NCBI RefSeq assembly: GCF_027214025.1
Contig: NZ_JAPWHB010000001.1
Location: 1 to 64,000 of the forward strand
Reading direction: 5' to 3'
Length of the DNA stretch: 64,000 bases
Source of the DNA: Parahoeflea alexandrii
GTDB taxonomy: Bacteria; Pseudomonadota; Alphaproteobacteria; Rhizobiales; Rhizobiaceae
Below are positions 42,489 to 51,474 of this stretch, piece after piece. The position numbers and the translations under genes were made by a program. Below the pieces are notes generated by a model. It was not told the DNA's origin, did no database searches, and was given only the letters and a program-made list of their open reading frames with translations. The first letter of the stretch is position 1; each line of letters opens with the position of its first letter.

Positions 42489-43280
42489 ATGAATCTGGAT
42501 CGGTTGCAGGCCGGACGTTTCACGTCCGGAGACGTCGAAATCGCGTGGTACGAGGCGGGAAATCCGGACGGTTTCCCGATTCTGCTGATCCACGGGTTTG
42601 CATCCACCGCCCATGTGAACTGGGTTTTTCCCGGCTGGTTCAAGACGCTCGATCAGGCCGGTTTCCGGGTGATCGCGCTCGACAATCGCGGACACGGCCA
42701 GTCCGACAAGCCGCATGATCCGGAGGCCTATCACCCGGAGATGATGGCGGCGGATGCGGCGGGACTGCTCGATTCGCTCAACATCGGTTCGGCGCATGTC
42801 ATGGGGTACTCGATGGGCGCGCGAATCTCGGCGTTTCTTGCGTTGGCGCGGCCGGACCTGGTCCGTTCGCTTGTGTTCGGCGGCCTCGGCCTCGGCATGG
42901 TTGACGGTGTCGGTGACTGGGATCCGATCGCGGCGGCCTTGCGGGCTGATTCGCTGGAAGACGTCTCCGACGAGCGCGGCCGCATGTTCCGCGCCTTCGC
43001 CGAGCAGACAAAGAGCGACCGGCTGGCGCTGGCGGCCTGCATCAGCACATCGCGGACACTGGTCAGCCGAGAGGACCTGGCGCGCCTGACCATGCCGGTC
43101 CTGGTCGGGGTCGGAACCCGCGACGACATCGCCGGGTCTGCCGAAGGGCTGTCGCACCTGTTGCTGCGCGCGCGCGCCGTCGATATTCCCAACCGCGATC
43201 ACATGCTGGCGGTCGGCGACAAGGTTTTCAAGGCCGCAGCGCTAGAGTTTTTTGATGACGTTGAAGCAGGATCGATTTGA
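42489..43280 (+). CDS. Alpha/beta hydrolase
   Basis: 263 residues. Oxyanion region ILLIHGFAS, nucleophile elbow GYSMGAR (Ser), and catalytic His in NRDHMLAV; an acid in GVGTRDDIAG. Similar in form to esterases and 3-oxoadipate enol-lactonase-like enzymes. ATG 42489 is used; the longer frame runs into the MITE. Stop overlaps the next hydrolase gene, so the pair is co-translated. The MITE just upstream may carry its promoter. Confidence 0.86.
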   Translation: MNLDRLQAGRFTSGDVEIAWYEAGNPDGFPILLIHGFASTAHVNWVFPGWFKTLDQAGFRVIALDNRGHGQSDKPHDPEAYHPEMMAADAAGLLDSLNIGSAHVMGYSMGARISAFLALARPDLVRSLVFGGLGLGMVDGVGDWDPIAAALRADSLEDVSDERGRMFRAFAEQTKSDRLALAACISTSRTLVSREDLARLTMPVLVGVGTRDDIAGSAEGLSHLLLRARAVDIPNRDHMLAVGDKVFKAAALEFFDDVEAGSI

Positions 43281-44170
43281 TGAAAGACATGAAAAAACAG
43301 ATGGAATTCAAGGGTGCCTCCGGCAACCGGCTTGTTGCCGATGTGCATGAACCCCGTGGCGAGGTTCACGGAAACCCAGTTCTGCTGCTGCATGGCGGCG
43401 GACAGACCCGGCATGCATGGGGAGGGGCTGCACGGCGCATCGCGGATGCGGGTCACATGGCGTTCACGCTTGACCAGCGCGGCCATGGCGACAGCGCATG
43501 GGTCGAGGACAAGTGCTATGCCTTTGACGACTACGCTGCGGACGCCGTCGCGGTCAGCCGACAGATTGCCGCGCTCACCGGAAAGCCGGTGGTGCTGGTC
43601 GGCGCGTCGCTGGGGGGGATTTCCGGGCTGATGGCCGAGCACCTGGGAGGCCCGAACCTGCTTGCGGGGCTGGTGCTCGTCGACATCACGCCGCATATGG
43701 ACGCCGATGGCGTCAGCCGCATTCAGGGCTTCATGGCCGAGCGGATGCGCGAAGGCTTCGAGACACTTGAGGATGCGGCTGCGGCCATCGCCGCCTATTT
43801 GCCGCACCGGGCGCCGCGGCGTTCGCTCGACGGTTTGGCCAAGAACCTGCGTCAGGGCGATGACGGACGGTATCGCTGGCACTGGGACCCGGCCTTTATC
43901 GACGGGCCGCGCAATATCAACCATGGCTGGGAAACCGGCCAGCAGCGCCTCATCGAGGCCGCTCAAGGGCTGACGATTCCGGTGCTTCTGGTGCGGGGGC
44001 AGCAATCCGAACTGGTCACCGAGGAAGCGGTCACGGCATTTCGCGAGATGGTGCCGCATGCCGATTTCGTCGATGTGTCGGGGGCAGGGCACATGGTGGC
44101 GGGCGACCGCAATGATGCGTTCAACGATGCGATTTCCGGCTTCCTCGACAAGCTCGAGGGCCGGAGCTGA
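43280..44170 (+). CDS. Alpha/beta hydrolase
   Basis: 296 residues. HGGGQTRHAWGG for the oxyanion hole, GASLGGISG with the nucleophile Ser, and GAGHMVAGD with the catalytic His. Resembles the previous gene only in fold, not a tandem duplicate. ATG 43280 overlaps the previous stop by one base (TGATG). Convergent with the enoyl-CoA hydratase gene 4 bp away. Substrate unknown; acyl or lactone esters are likely. Confidence 0.87.
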   Translation: MKDMKKQMEFKGASGNRLVADVHEPRGEVHGNPVLLLHGGGQTRHAWGGAARRIADAGHMAFTLDQRGHGDSAWVEDKCYAFDDYAADAVAVSRQIAALTGKPVVLVGASLGGISGLMAEHLGGPNLLAGLVLVDITPHMDADGVSRIQGFMAERMREGFETLEDAAAAIAAYLPHRAPRRSLDGLAKNLRQGDDGRYRWHWDPAFIDGPRNINHGWETGQQRLIEAAQGLTIPVLLVRGQQSELVTEEAVTAFREMVPHADFVDVSGAGHMVAGDRNDAFNDAISGFLDKLEGRS

Positions 44171-44174
44171 AGCG

Positions 44175-44981
44175 TCAGCGGCCGTTGAAGACCGGTTTGC
44201 GCTTTTCCATGAAGGCGCGGCGGCCTTCGGCGTAGTCGGCGCTGTTGAAGGTAGAGGCGGCAAGCATGGCTGCGTGGTCGTAGTCCTGCCGGGCGCTGCT
44301 CCGCACCGCCGAGATCGCGGCCTTTGACGCGCGCACCGACAGGGGAGCGGCGGCAGCGATGGAGGCAGCAAGGTCAAGCGCCTCCGCCTCGAGTTGACCG
44401 GGGCCGCAAAGTTTCATCAGGCATCCGCAGGCAAGTGCTTCGTCCGCGGAGATTTCCCGGGTGGAATAGAGGGCGTGGCGCGCCTGCTGGTCGCCGAGCG
44501 CGCGGATCAGGTCCTGGACCGCGTCGAGCGGATAGGCGAGACCGAGCCGGGCCGCCGGAATGGCGAAGCGGGCGGTCGCGTCGGCCAGCCTGATGTCGCT
44601 TGCCGCAGCGAGACCAAAGCCTCCGCCAAAGCAGATGCCTCGCATGGCCGCGATCACCGGGACAGGGCAATTGCGCACCGCCGCGAATGCGGCCGAATTG
44701 CCGGCCTCGTAGTCTCGCGCCGTGGCCGCATCCTTGCGCAGGGTTTCGAATTCGCTGATATCGGCACCAGCGGAGAAATCGCGATCGCCGGCGCCGGTCA
44801 GGATGATGACGCGGACATGCTGGTCTTCAGCCAGCCAGCCGATGGCGTCGGGCACGGCGCGCCACATCGCATCGGTCAGGGCGTTGCGCTTTTCGGGGCG
44901 GTTTATGGTCAGCCGGCCGATGCCGTTGCCGGTGACGGCGGCGGCGATGCCGCCCTCCGCAAAGGATATGTTTACGTCCAT
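44175..44981 (-). CDS. Enoyl-CoA hydratase/isomerase family protein
   Basis: 268 residues of the crotonase fold. NRPEKRNALTDAMW near the N-terminus, oxyanion region SAGADISEF and AAMRGICFGGGFGLAAASDI. The first catalytic Glu position of true hydratases is not obvious (FGGGFGLAAASDIRLA, then ARFAIPAARLGL in place of an E-containing stretch), so it may be an isomerase or other crotonase. Probably acts on acyl-CoA. The intergenic side toward cysE contains an inverted repeat. Confidence 0.87.
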   Translation of the reverse strand: MDVNISFAEGGIAAAVTGNGIGRLTINRPEKRNALTDAMWRAVPDAIGWLAEDQHVRVIILTGAGDRDFSAGADISEFETLRKDAATARDYEAGNSAAFAAVRNCPVPVIAAMRGICFGGGFGLAAASDIRLADATARFAIPAARLGLAYPLDAVQDLIRALGDQQARHALYSTREISADEALACGCLMKLCGPGQLEAEALDLAASIAAAAPLSVRASKAAISAVRSSARQDYDHAAMLAASTFNSADYAEGRRAFMEKRKPVFNGR

Positions 44982-45036
44982 TTCATCCGCCCATTTGTTT
45001 TTTCAGCGTTGTGTCTTATCTTCAATTGAAGGCTGC

Positions 45037-45058
45037 GTTCAAATGTCTTCATTTGAAC
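45037..45058. promoter_or_regulatory. Inverted repeat between the crotonase gene and cysE
   Basis: GTTCAAATG, TCTT, CATTTGAAC: perfect 9-bp arms with a 4-bp spacer. A further small palindrome TTCAATTGAA lies at 45021-45030. The site sits 55 bp before the minus-strand crotonase start and 98 bp before cysE, fitting an operator for the divergent pair, for example of a fatty-acid type regulator. Confidence 0.6.
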
Positions 45059-45155
45059 ATCGGTCATGGACACCTTATCAATGCGCGTCAGCGTATCCAG
45101 TGCGTTTGGAGAAACTGGCGTGGCGCTGAAGATGCAAACCAGCCCGGAGGCGGCA

Positions 45156-45980
45156 ATGTCAGCGAAATCAGGCGTGCGGGCGGGCGAATCCGTCAAGACC
45201 ATAGATCCGATCTGGGATTCGATTCGTCTCGAGGCCGAACGGTCCATTGCACAGGATCCGCTGCTTGCGGCTTTCCTCTATTCGACCGTTCTCAACCAGC
45301 CGTCGCTAGAGGAAGCAGTCATTCACCGTGTCTGCGAGCGGCTTGACCACCAGGACCTGCAGGCCAATCTGCTGCGGCAGACCTTCCTGGAAATGGTCAG
45401 CGACTGGCGCGATTGGGGTGCCGTTCTGCGTGTCGACATCCAGGCCGTCTATGACCGCGACCCGGCCTGCACCCGGTTCATCCAGCCGGTGCTCTATTTC
45501 AAGGGGTTCCACGCCATCCAGACACACCGTCTTGCCCATTGGCTGTGGGGCAAGGGGCGGGTGGATTTGGCGCTCTACCTGCAAAGCCGGTCATCGGAAA
45601 TTTTCCAGACCGATATTCATCCCGCGGCAAAGGTCGGCAAGGGGTTGTTTCTCGATCATGCGACCGGCCTGGTGGTCGGCATGACCGCGACGATTGGCGA
45701 CAATGTCTCCATTCTTCAAGGGGTTACACTTGGCGGAACCGGCAAGGAGACCGGTGACCGTCACCCCAAGATCAGGGACGGCGTGCTCATCGGCGCAGGC
45801 GCGAAAGTGCTCGGCAATATCGAGATCGGCCATTGCAGCCGTGTGGCGGCAGGCTCCGTGGTACTCAAGCCGGTGCCGCCTAATTCCACCGTGGCGGGGG
45901 TCCCCGCCCGGGTTGTCGGAACGGCGGGGTGCGAGGAGCCGTCGCGGGCGATGGACCAGATGCTCAACAACGGCGCCTGA
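45156..45980 (+). CDS. cysE: Serine O-acetyltransferase
   Basis: 274 residues. Acetylates serine as the first step of cysteine synthesis. N-terminal helical SATase domain (DPIWDSIRLEAERSIAQDPL, AAFLYSTVLNQ), then the left-handed beta-helix with HPAAKVGKGLFLDHATGLVV, DNVSILQGVTLGGTGKETGD and RHPKIRDGVLIGAGAKVLGN. ATG 45156 is set by GGAGG 7 bp upstream and by the family's usual start. Feedback control by cysteine at the C-terminus is expected. The DUF3126 gene follows. Confidence 0.96.
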   Translation: MSAKSGVRAGESVKTIDPIWDSIRLEAERSIAQDPLLAAFLYSTVLNQPSLEEAVIHRVCERLDHQDLQANLLRQTFLEMVSDWRDWGAVLRVDIQAVYDRDPACTRFIQPVLYFKGFHAIQTHRLAHWLWGKGRVDLALYLQSRSSEIFQTDIHPAAKVGKGLFLDHATGLVVGMTATIGDNVSILQGVTLGGTGKETGDRHPKIRDGVLIGAGAKVLGNIEIGHCSRVAAGSVVLKPVPPNSTVAGVPARVVGTAGCEEPSRAMDQMLNNGA

Positions 45981-46094
45981 GAGCGGCGCTTTCACATCGC
46001 GCCGGGATAATCTCTTGAAAACCGGAACGCGGGTTTGATTTGGTCTGGCTGACGTGTCACAAGCCCGGCGAACACAATTGCCCAGGAGAGTGCT

Positions 46095-46301
46095 GTGAAA
46101 CCGGACGAAATCAAAAAGCTGGACGCTTATTTCAAGCGTATTTTCAATGCGCAGATGGTGGTCAAGGCCCGTCCCCGCAAGGACGATTCGGCTGAGGTCT
46201 ATATGGGCGACGAGTTCCTCGGCATCGTTTTCCGTGACGACGAGGATGGCGACCTGTCCTACAATTTCTCGATGGCGATCCTCGACGTCGACCTCACCTG
46301 A
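46095..46301 (+). CDS. DUF3126 family protein
   Basis: 68 residues, GTG start at 46095 with a GGAGAG site. Reads MKPDEIKKLDAYFKRIFNA and ends DLSYNFSMAILDVDLT, a conserved small protein of alphaproteobacteria found beside cysE. No known biochemical role. Its 3' end overlaps by 8 bp the convergent gene behind it. Confidence 0.9.
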   Translation: MKPDEIKKLDAYFKRIFNAQMVVKARPRKDDSAEVYMGDEFLGIVFRDDEDGDLSYNFSMAILDVDLT

Positions 46302-47031
46302 CCAGCGCCGCCTCGAGGCGTGTGCGGATGTCGTGCTCGATCTCCTGCCAATGCGGCAGCAGATCGATCGAGAACCGGTAGGTGACTGACAGGTCCTTGC
46401 CGATGAAGATGTCGCGCTGGCAGCCTGTCTGGGTGGTGAAGCTGTTGTCGGTTCCCGACAGTTCTTCCACCAGGCACCGAACGGCGTAGGGCCGTTCGCC
46501 GCCGGCCCGTTCCACATACATCAATTCGTTGGCATAGCCGGCGCCCGGGCGCAGCCGGAACGAATCGAGTCCCGCCGGCCCGGCAAGTGGCGGTCCATCG
46601 GTCAATCTCTTGTAGATCGGTGTGAAACGACCCGACATGTCGCGGGACATGGTGGCCTGTGCGATGCGGGCAAAGATCAATCCGTTGGCCGATCGGGTCT
46701 GGTTGAAGATGTCACGCCGGGCTTCGCTGTAACCGTTCATTCCAGGCCATGAGAAATAGGTGTCTACCGCGGTCTGGGCGCCCGAGACACGCTGGCTCTC
46801 GAAACGGATCACGTTCGACGGCAGGCTGATGACATCATTGCCGATTACGATTTCGTGCAGCGTCCGGTCTGCGGTGTTGCCGGCGTAGGAAATGCTTTTT
46901 CCGATCATCCGTCCGGTCACCGCAATCGCAAGCGTGATGAGACACATCACCAGAATGACGGCGGTCAGTTTCCAGACGAAGCGGGGCGACAGAAGCGGCG
47001 CGTGTTCGATGGTGGATGAAGTGTCGGACAT
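46294..47031 (-). CDS. Membrane-anchored hypothetical protein
   Basis: 245 residues from ATG 47031 (MSDTSSTIEH); an ATG at 47082 gives 17 more unconserved residues. One N-terminal membrane segment (LTAVILVMCLITLAIAVTG) and a large periplasmic part with two cysteines (AVRCLVEEL, TQTGCQRDI) that may pair. Similar single-pass proteins are widespread in Rhizobiales without known function. Confidence 0.8.
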   Translation of the reverse strand: MSDTSSTIEHAPLLSPRFVWKLTAVILVMCLITLAIAVTGRMIGKSISYAGNTADRTLHEIVIGNDVISLPSNVIRFESQRVSGAQTAVDTYFSWPGMNGYSEARRDIFNQTRSANGLIFARIAQATMSRDMSGRFTPIYKRLTDGPPLAGPAGLDSFRLRPGAGYANELMYVERAGGERPYAVRCLVEELSGTDNSFTTQTGCQRDIFIGKDLSVTYRFSIDLLPHWQEIEHDIRTRLEAALVR

Positions 47032-47137
47032 GGGGGCCGGTTGTTTTGATCTGTACCAGTATGGGACATCCGGCCGCGGCATGGCGCTTGCAGGATGGGT
47101 TGACGAGCCTCAACTCTGGACCGGACATGGTTAACCA

Positions 47138-47473
47138 ATGATTTATTCCCTCGACTTCCTTGCCGCGATGTTTGCAATGGCCACCGGATTTGCCGCAGCC
47201 TGGGTCGGACTCGAGATCGTCCGGCTTGCCGGGTGGCGTGAGCCCGAACTTGCCGGAATGCCGGCGCGGCCGTTTCGGCTCGGCGCCGAACTCGCTCTGG
47301 CGGCGCTGGTGGGGCCGCGGCTTCTGCTGGCCAACGGGTTCAGGAACTGGCGGGCCGGACTGGTTTCGCTGCCGCTGTATGTGGTGCTGGCTCTGGTCGC
47401 AGCCGGCTGGTCGATGTGTTCAGGCGTCATCGTGCTGCAAATGGCTTTCGCGAGCGGCTACTTCCTGGCCTGA
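47138..47473 (+). CDS. Small membrane protein, hypothetical
   Basis: 111 residues with three hydrophobic segments (LDFLAAMFAMATGFAAAWVG, LGAELALAALVGPRLLLANG, LPLYVVLALVAAGWSMCSGV). Divergent from the previous gene across 106 bp. No family name can be given with confidence; function unknown. Confidence 0.75.
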   Translation: MIYSLDFLAAMFAMATGFAAAWVGLEIVRLAGWREPELAGMPARPFRLGAELALAALVGPRLLLANGFRNWRAGLVSLPLYVVLALVAAGWSMCSGVIVLQMAFASGYFLA

Positions 47474-47635
47474 GTCTCGAGGTCAGCGCCGATCCGCTGC
47501 TTCACCTTGATGCCGTTGTCGGAAGCGATCGAAACCGCCGTCCGGAAACAGAATCATACCATCTCGTTCCCAAACACTTTAAAGAGCGGTTGGAGATGTC
47601 GTCGGATCCGGCGACGCGAGAAAGAGGAAATTCGA

Positions 47636-48163
47636 ATGGCGATCTACAGTCTGGATGGGAAACAACCGAAACTGCCGGCTGGGTTCTACTATGTGGCGGA
47701 CAGCGCCCAGGTCATCGGCAACGTGATTCTGGAGGAGGGCGCCGGCATCTGGTTTGGCGCGGTTCTGCGCGGCGACAATGAATCGATCACCGTCGGCGAA
47801 GGATCCAATATCCAGGAAAATTGCGTTCTGCATACGGATCTCGGGTTTCCGCTGGTGATCGGCAAGGGCTGCACCATCGGCCATGCGGCGATTCTGCACG
47901 GCTGTACGATCGGCAACAACAGCCTGGTCGGCATGGGAGCGACTGTGCTGAACGGCGCGAAGATTGGCGAGAATTGCCTTATCGGGGCCGGGGCCCTGGT
48001 CACCGAAGGCAAGGTCATTCCGGACAATTCGCTGGTGGTCGGCTCGCCCGCGAAAGTTGTCAAGACGCTCGGCGCCGACAGCGAGGCGATGCTGAAGCTG
48101 TCAGCCAGCCATTATGTCGAGAACGCCAGGCGTTTTGCAAAGGGCCTTGTGCGCATCGACTGA
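47636..48163 (+). CDS. Gamma-carbonic-anhydrase-family protein
   Basis: 175 residues, a trimeric left-handed beta-helix made of hexapeptide repeats. Typical blocks: [20 protein letters not shown], the metal histidine in [10 protein letters not shown] and [14 protein letters not shown] with two more His. The YrdA/CaiE-PaaY group binds Zn or Fe; carbonic anhydrase activity is not always present. ATG 47636 with AGAGGAAA upstream fits the usual start. A strong hairpin lies 56 bp after the stop. Confidence 0.92.
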   Translation: MAIYSLDGKQPKLPAGFYYVADSAQVIGNVILEEGAGIWFGAVLRGDNESITVGEGSNIQENCVLHTDLGFPLVIGKGCTIGHAAILHGCTIGNNSLVGMGATVLNGAKIGENCLIGAGALVTEGKVIPDNSLVVGSPAKVVKTLGADSEAMLKLSASHYVENARRFAKGLVRID

Positions 48164-48218
48164 AGTCTCTTGTCCGCCGAGCTGTCATGCGCACAAGCAG
48201 GCGCATGCGCAAATGAAG

Positions 48219-48250
48219 GAGCCGACCCCAGGGGACATTGGGGTCGGCTC
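48219..48250. terminator. Strong hairpin after the gamma-CA gene
   Basis: GAGCCGACCCC (48219-48229) pairs perfectly with GGGGTCGGCTC (48240-48250) around a 10-nt loop. No T tract follows, so it may be a bidirectional terminator or an RNA-stabilising structure between the gamma-CA and BTLCP genes, which converge. Confidence 0.7.
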
Positions 48251-48383
48251 AAGGCCTGGCCGTTGCGGGGAAGCATGGGGACTCGACCAGAGCCTAACCC
48301 TGAACCGTGTGCATTAGCTGCTTGCGGTTCTTGTGCGTGACGTACCGGAGGCCCCCGCGAGCCTTTGTCCGGGACGTGAAAAA

Positions 48384-48995
48384 TCAGTTCTTGATGGTAC
48401 CGACGGCGGTGGCCGATCCCGGTCCGAGCTTGGTCCAGCGTGCAGCATGCTCGGATGACTGCCGTTTGACGAAGGTGTAGCCGGTTTCCGACCACAGGCG
48501 GACATCACCGCGCATGTTGTCGAGAATGTAGTCGCCGTAATCCGTTCGCACCGTCAGCACGGCATGGCCGTCGCCATTGGGCTGGAGAACTACGGTTATC
48601 AGCAGATCTTTCGGCGAGAAGCCTTTCTCCATCAGCATGTGCCGCTTGAGAAGCACGTAGTCTTCGCAGTCTCCAACGGAGCGCGGGTAGGACCAGAGTT
48701 CCTCGACGCCGTAGATGTTGAGGTCGGTGTCGGGCCGGATGCTCTGGTTCACACGTGTGTTGATCTCCAGCAAGGTTGCCCAGCGCTTTCGCGTCAGCGC
48801 CATGGGGCCCGGATCGCGGCCAAGCGCCGTGCATTCATCCGGATAGGTCTTGCAAAACTCGAAATGGCCGATTGGTGGATTTGTATTTCCGGCTGCGACC
48901 AGATTGGTAGGTGCTGCCGCTGCAGCTGTGTTGACAGTGATTGCCAGGCCAAACGCCGCAGCAATTTTCCCCATTGCTTGTACTTGTTTGTGCAT
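48384..48995 (-). CDS. Transglutaminase-like cysteine proteinase (BTLCP)
   Basis: 203 residues. A signal peptide (GKIAAAFGLAITVNTAAAAA) gives a periplasmic protein. Catalytic triad of the family: Cys in SVGDCEDYVLLKR, His in GDGHAVLTV and Asp in DYILDNMRG. Known relatives (LapG-like) cut adhesins; this shorter BTLCP type is common in Rhizobiales without a proven target. ATG 48995 or 48974. The upstream 500 bp carry AT-rich repeats. Confidence 0.9.
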   Translation of the reverse strand: MHKQVQAMGKIAAAFGLAITVNTAAAAAPTNLVAAGNTNPPIGHFEFCKTYPDECTALGRDPGPMALTRKRWATLLEINTRVNQSIRPDTDLNIYGVEELWSYPRSVGDCEDYVLLKRHMLMEKGFSPKDLLITVVLQPNGDGHAVLTVRTDYGDYILDNMRGDVRLWSETGYTFVKRQSSEHAARWTKLGPGSATAVGTIKN

Positions 48996-49080
48996 TGTCT
49001 TGTTTCCCCGTTATGGGACAACAATGCCACGCAGACTTTGACATGGCGCAAAAAACACCAGTATAATTAAGTACTAAATT

Positions 49081-49143
49081 GAGACTAATGTAATTCAAAC
49101 AAGTATAAAACTGAAATAAAATGAGACTAAAACAAGTATAAAA
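49081..49143. repeat. AT-rich tandem repeats upstream of BTLCP
   Basis: GAGACTAA (49081-49088 and 49123-49130) and ACAAGTATAAAA (49099-49110 and 49132-49143) each occur twice in the same order. They lie about 90-150 bp before the BTLCP start, likely in its control region. The rest of the 490-bp gap to 49486 holds no gene I can support. Confidence 0.6.
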
Positions 49144-49485
49144 AGCCGCCGGCGGCATTCAGCGTTTGGCAACCATGCTTCCCCGTCGCGGTACCGGCCG
49201 GCAGCGGGTCTGGCGAGCAACGAGCTGGAGGGCCATGGCCGCGGGATGCTTTCCCGCGGCGCGCCATTGGATCCTCCCGCGGGAGGCTGGGCGGCAAAAC
49301 GGCTGCTGGCAGCGGGAACCGACAGATTGATTTCGGTCAAGGCACTCCGGGGCATTCATCGATCAATTACTTCTACGGCCAGCATGGTGCCCGCATGAAC
49401 AAACCGGTGGCCAATTCAATCGCTACTGCCTAAGAGGGACCAGCGGTCATTTGTGCAGAATAGAATTCGAACCGGTCGGTCCAGT

Positions 49486-50469
49486 ATGGGAAGCATTTCA
49501 GAAGATATCCGCCTGGAGCTACTGAGGCAGCATGGCAGTTTCCCGATCGCGTATTCGGTCGCGTTCCAGCCGGGGCTTCGCCATTTCGGCGATGAGAAGG
49601 GCTTCATGGCCTACAAGATGGTCGGAAGAACGGCCTTCGTGCTTGCCGATCCCGTTGCGGAACCGGACCACCACGAAGCGCTCATCGATGGCTTCCTCGC
49701 CAGACATTCCGACGTTGTCTTCTGCCAGGTTTCGCTGAAAACCGCCGAAATTCTTTCGAAGCGTTCCTTCTTCGTGAACGATTTCGGATGCGAGAGCATT
49801 GTCGATCTCAAGAGGTTTTCTTTTCGCGGGCCGCAACTGCGGAGCTACCGGACTGCATCCAACCGGTTGACCGCACGCGGCTATAAAGTCAGCGAAACAC
49901 CGGCAGGCGATTTCAATCCGGCCGATCTGCAGGCCATCTCGCAAGCATGGAAAAGCACCCGGGTCGCCAGGAACCGGGATTTGCGCTTCCTCGTGCGCCC
50001 AGTCGTGCTTGCCGATGAGCCGGGGGTGCGCAAGTTTTTCCTGCTCAATTCCGACGGTGCGCCGGAGGGATTTGCCGTTTTCGATCCGGTCTACGAGAAG
50101 GGGCAGCCGACAGGTTATCTTTCCGCTACGCGGCGATGGTTGCCGACATCGGATCCGCTGGCTGCCTATTTCATGGTGCGGACCGCCATCGAGACATTCC
50201 AGGCCGAAGGCGTCGCCCATCTCCATCTCGGGCTTTCGCCGTTTCACAAGATAGAGGACAGGACTTTCGAGAAGAACTGGCTGGTCCGACGCGGTTTTCG
50301 CTGGATGTACACCAACTCTCTGATCAACCGTTTCGTCTATCCATTCCAGAGCCTGGTTAGGCACAAGACGAGCTATGGCGGAGAGGACCGCCAGACCTAT
50401 TACGCCTTCAACACCTTGCCGAGCCTGCCGCGCCTGCTGAAGCTGATGTGGGTCTGCCGGCTCGTGTGA
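49486..50469 (+). CDS. DUF2156 protein (lysyl-PG-synthase C-terminal-like)
   Basis: 327 residues. Corresponds to the soluble GNAT-like domain found at the C-terminus of phosphatidylglycerol lysyltransferases, but without the membrane flippase part, so it is not LpiA/MprF itself. Blocks: KGFMAYKMVGRTAFVLADPV, FVNDFGCESIVDLKRFSF, and LHLGLSPFHKIEDRTFEKNW near the C-terminus. It may add an amino acid or acyl group to a lipid or other acceptor. ATG 49486. Confidence 0.82.
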   Translation: MGSISEDIRLELLRQHGSFPIAYSVAFQPGLRHFGDEKGFMAYKMVGRTAFVLADPVAEPDHHEALIDGFLARHSDVVFCQVSLKTAEILSKRSFFVNDFGCESIVDLKRFSFRGPQLRSYRTASNRLTARGYKVSETPAGDFNPADLQAISQAWKSTRVARNRDLRFLVRPVVLADEPGVRKFFLLNSDGAPEGFAVFDPVYEKGQPTGYLSATRRWLPTSDPLAAYFMVRTAIETFQAEGVAHLHLGLSPFHKIEDRTFEKNWLVRRGFRWMYTNSLINRFVYPFQSLVRHKTSYGGEDRQTYYAFNTLPSLPRLLKLMWVCRLV

Positions 50470-50673
50470 AAGCGATCCATTGGATCCGGACATGCCATCA
50501 TATGCGTTGACGCTCCGCCGCAGATGTGACGCTGAACCGGCGCCGGCCGGGCTTCCGGTCTTGTCGCGGATGAGATCCGGATGCCACCCTGCGCGGTCTG
50601 CCGGGCTGATCGGAGCTGCATGCCGGTGTACCGGGCGAAATTCTGACCGTAACTCGGGCATTCAGGGGATTTT

Positions 50674-51363
50674 ATGCGCGGCCGCTAAGTGAGCCGTTGT
50701 CCCGCACGCCGCCTCTGACGGATCGATACTGCGCACTTGGTCGAGGCGCGCAAACGCGCTGCCGGGCGGCCGATATGGGCAGCGGTGTTCGCGAGGGCTT
50801 TCGCCATGGTCTGCATGGAGGAGCCGCGGCTCCGCCGCGCCTATGTCAAACTGTCGTGGCCGAGTTTCTACGATTATGTGAGCCCGGTTGGATCGATCAT
50901 TCTCGAGCGTGAGCATGACGGCGAGGAGGTCTTGTCGGCCGCCCTGGACAAGAGCCCCGGGACCGCTTCGGCTTTCGAGGTAAGCCAGGCAGTGAGACTG
51001 CTCGCGGCAAGCCCGGTCGCCGAGGTTCGAGGATTCTCGCGCTATGGCGTGTGGCCTGGTTGCCAAGGCCGGTGCGCTGCATGATCTGGTGGGCCGTTCT
51101 CAATTGAGGCCGTCTGCGTGCCAATTGCTTCGGCATCTATCTTCTCACCTCGCTGGTAAGCGAGAAGGCCATTTCCGAGCGCATTCTCTCAACGTTGTTG
51201 GCCGTCCTGACCTATGGCGTGTTCGACGCCAACGGAAGCATCGAGGTGCGGATCACCTTCGACCACAGGGTGATGGATGGACTGGTGGCAGCGCGCGCTT
51301 TCCCGGCTCGAACAGATATTGAACGTCGCGATCGCCGACGAGATTGCGCCCCGGTCTGCCTGA
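50674..51363 (+). pseudogene. 2-oxoacid dehydrogenase E2-like acyltransferase, decayed
   Basis: An ATG at 50674 starts a frame with in-frame TAA (50686) and TGA (50716), then a protein-like run from TAHLVEARKRAAGR through WPSFYDYVSPVGSIILERE. The frame breaks near 51030, has another TGA in WWAVLN, continues as LTYGVFDANGSIEVRITFDH and RVMDG (acyltransferase active-site type), and is shifted again at 51290 to end at TGA 51363. At least three stops and two frameshifts, so inactive. The 200 bp before it and 110 bp after it hold nothing. Confidence 0.8.
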
Positions 51364-51474
51364 GGTTGGGCGGGAGTTTGGCACGGAAGGGCAGGGAAGT
51401 CCGCTGTGGTTGGCCGCAACATGAAAAACCGGCCGTTGCGGCCGGTTAGATAGTACGCTCGCGATAGCCTGGGT

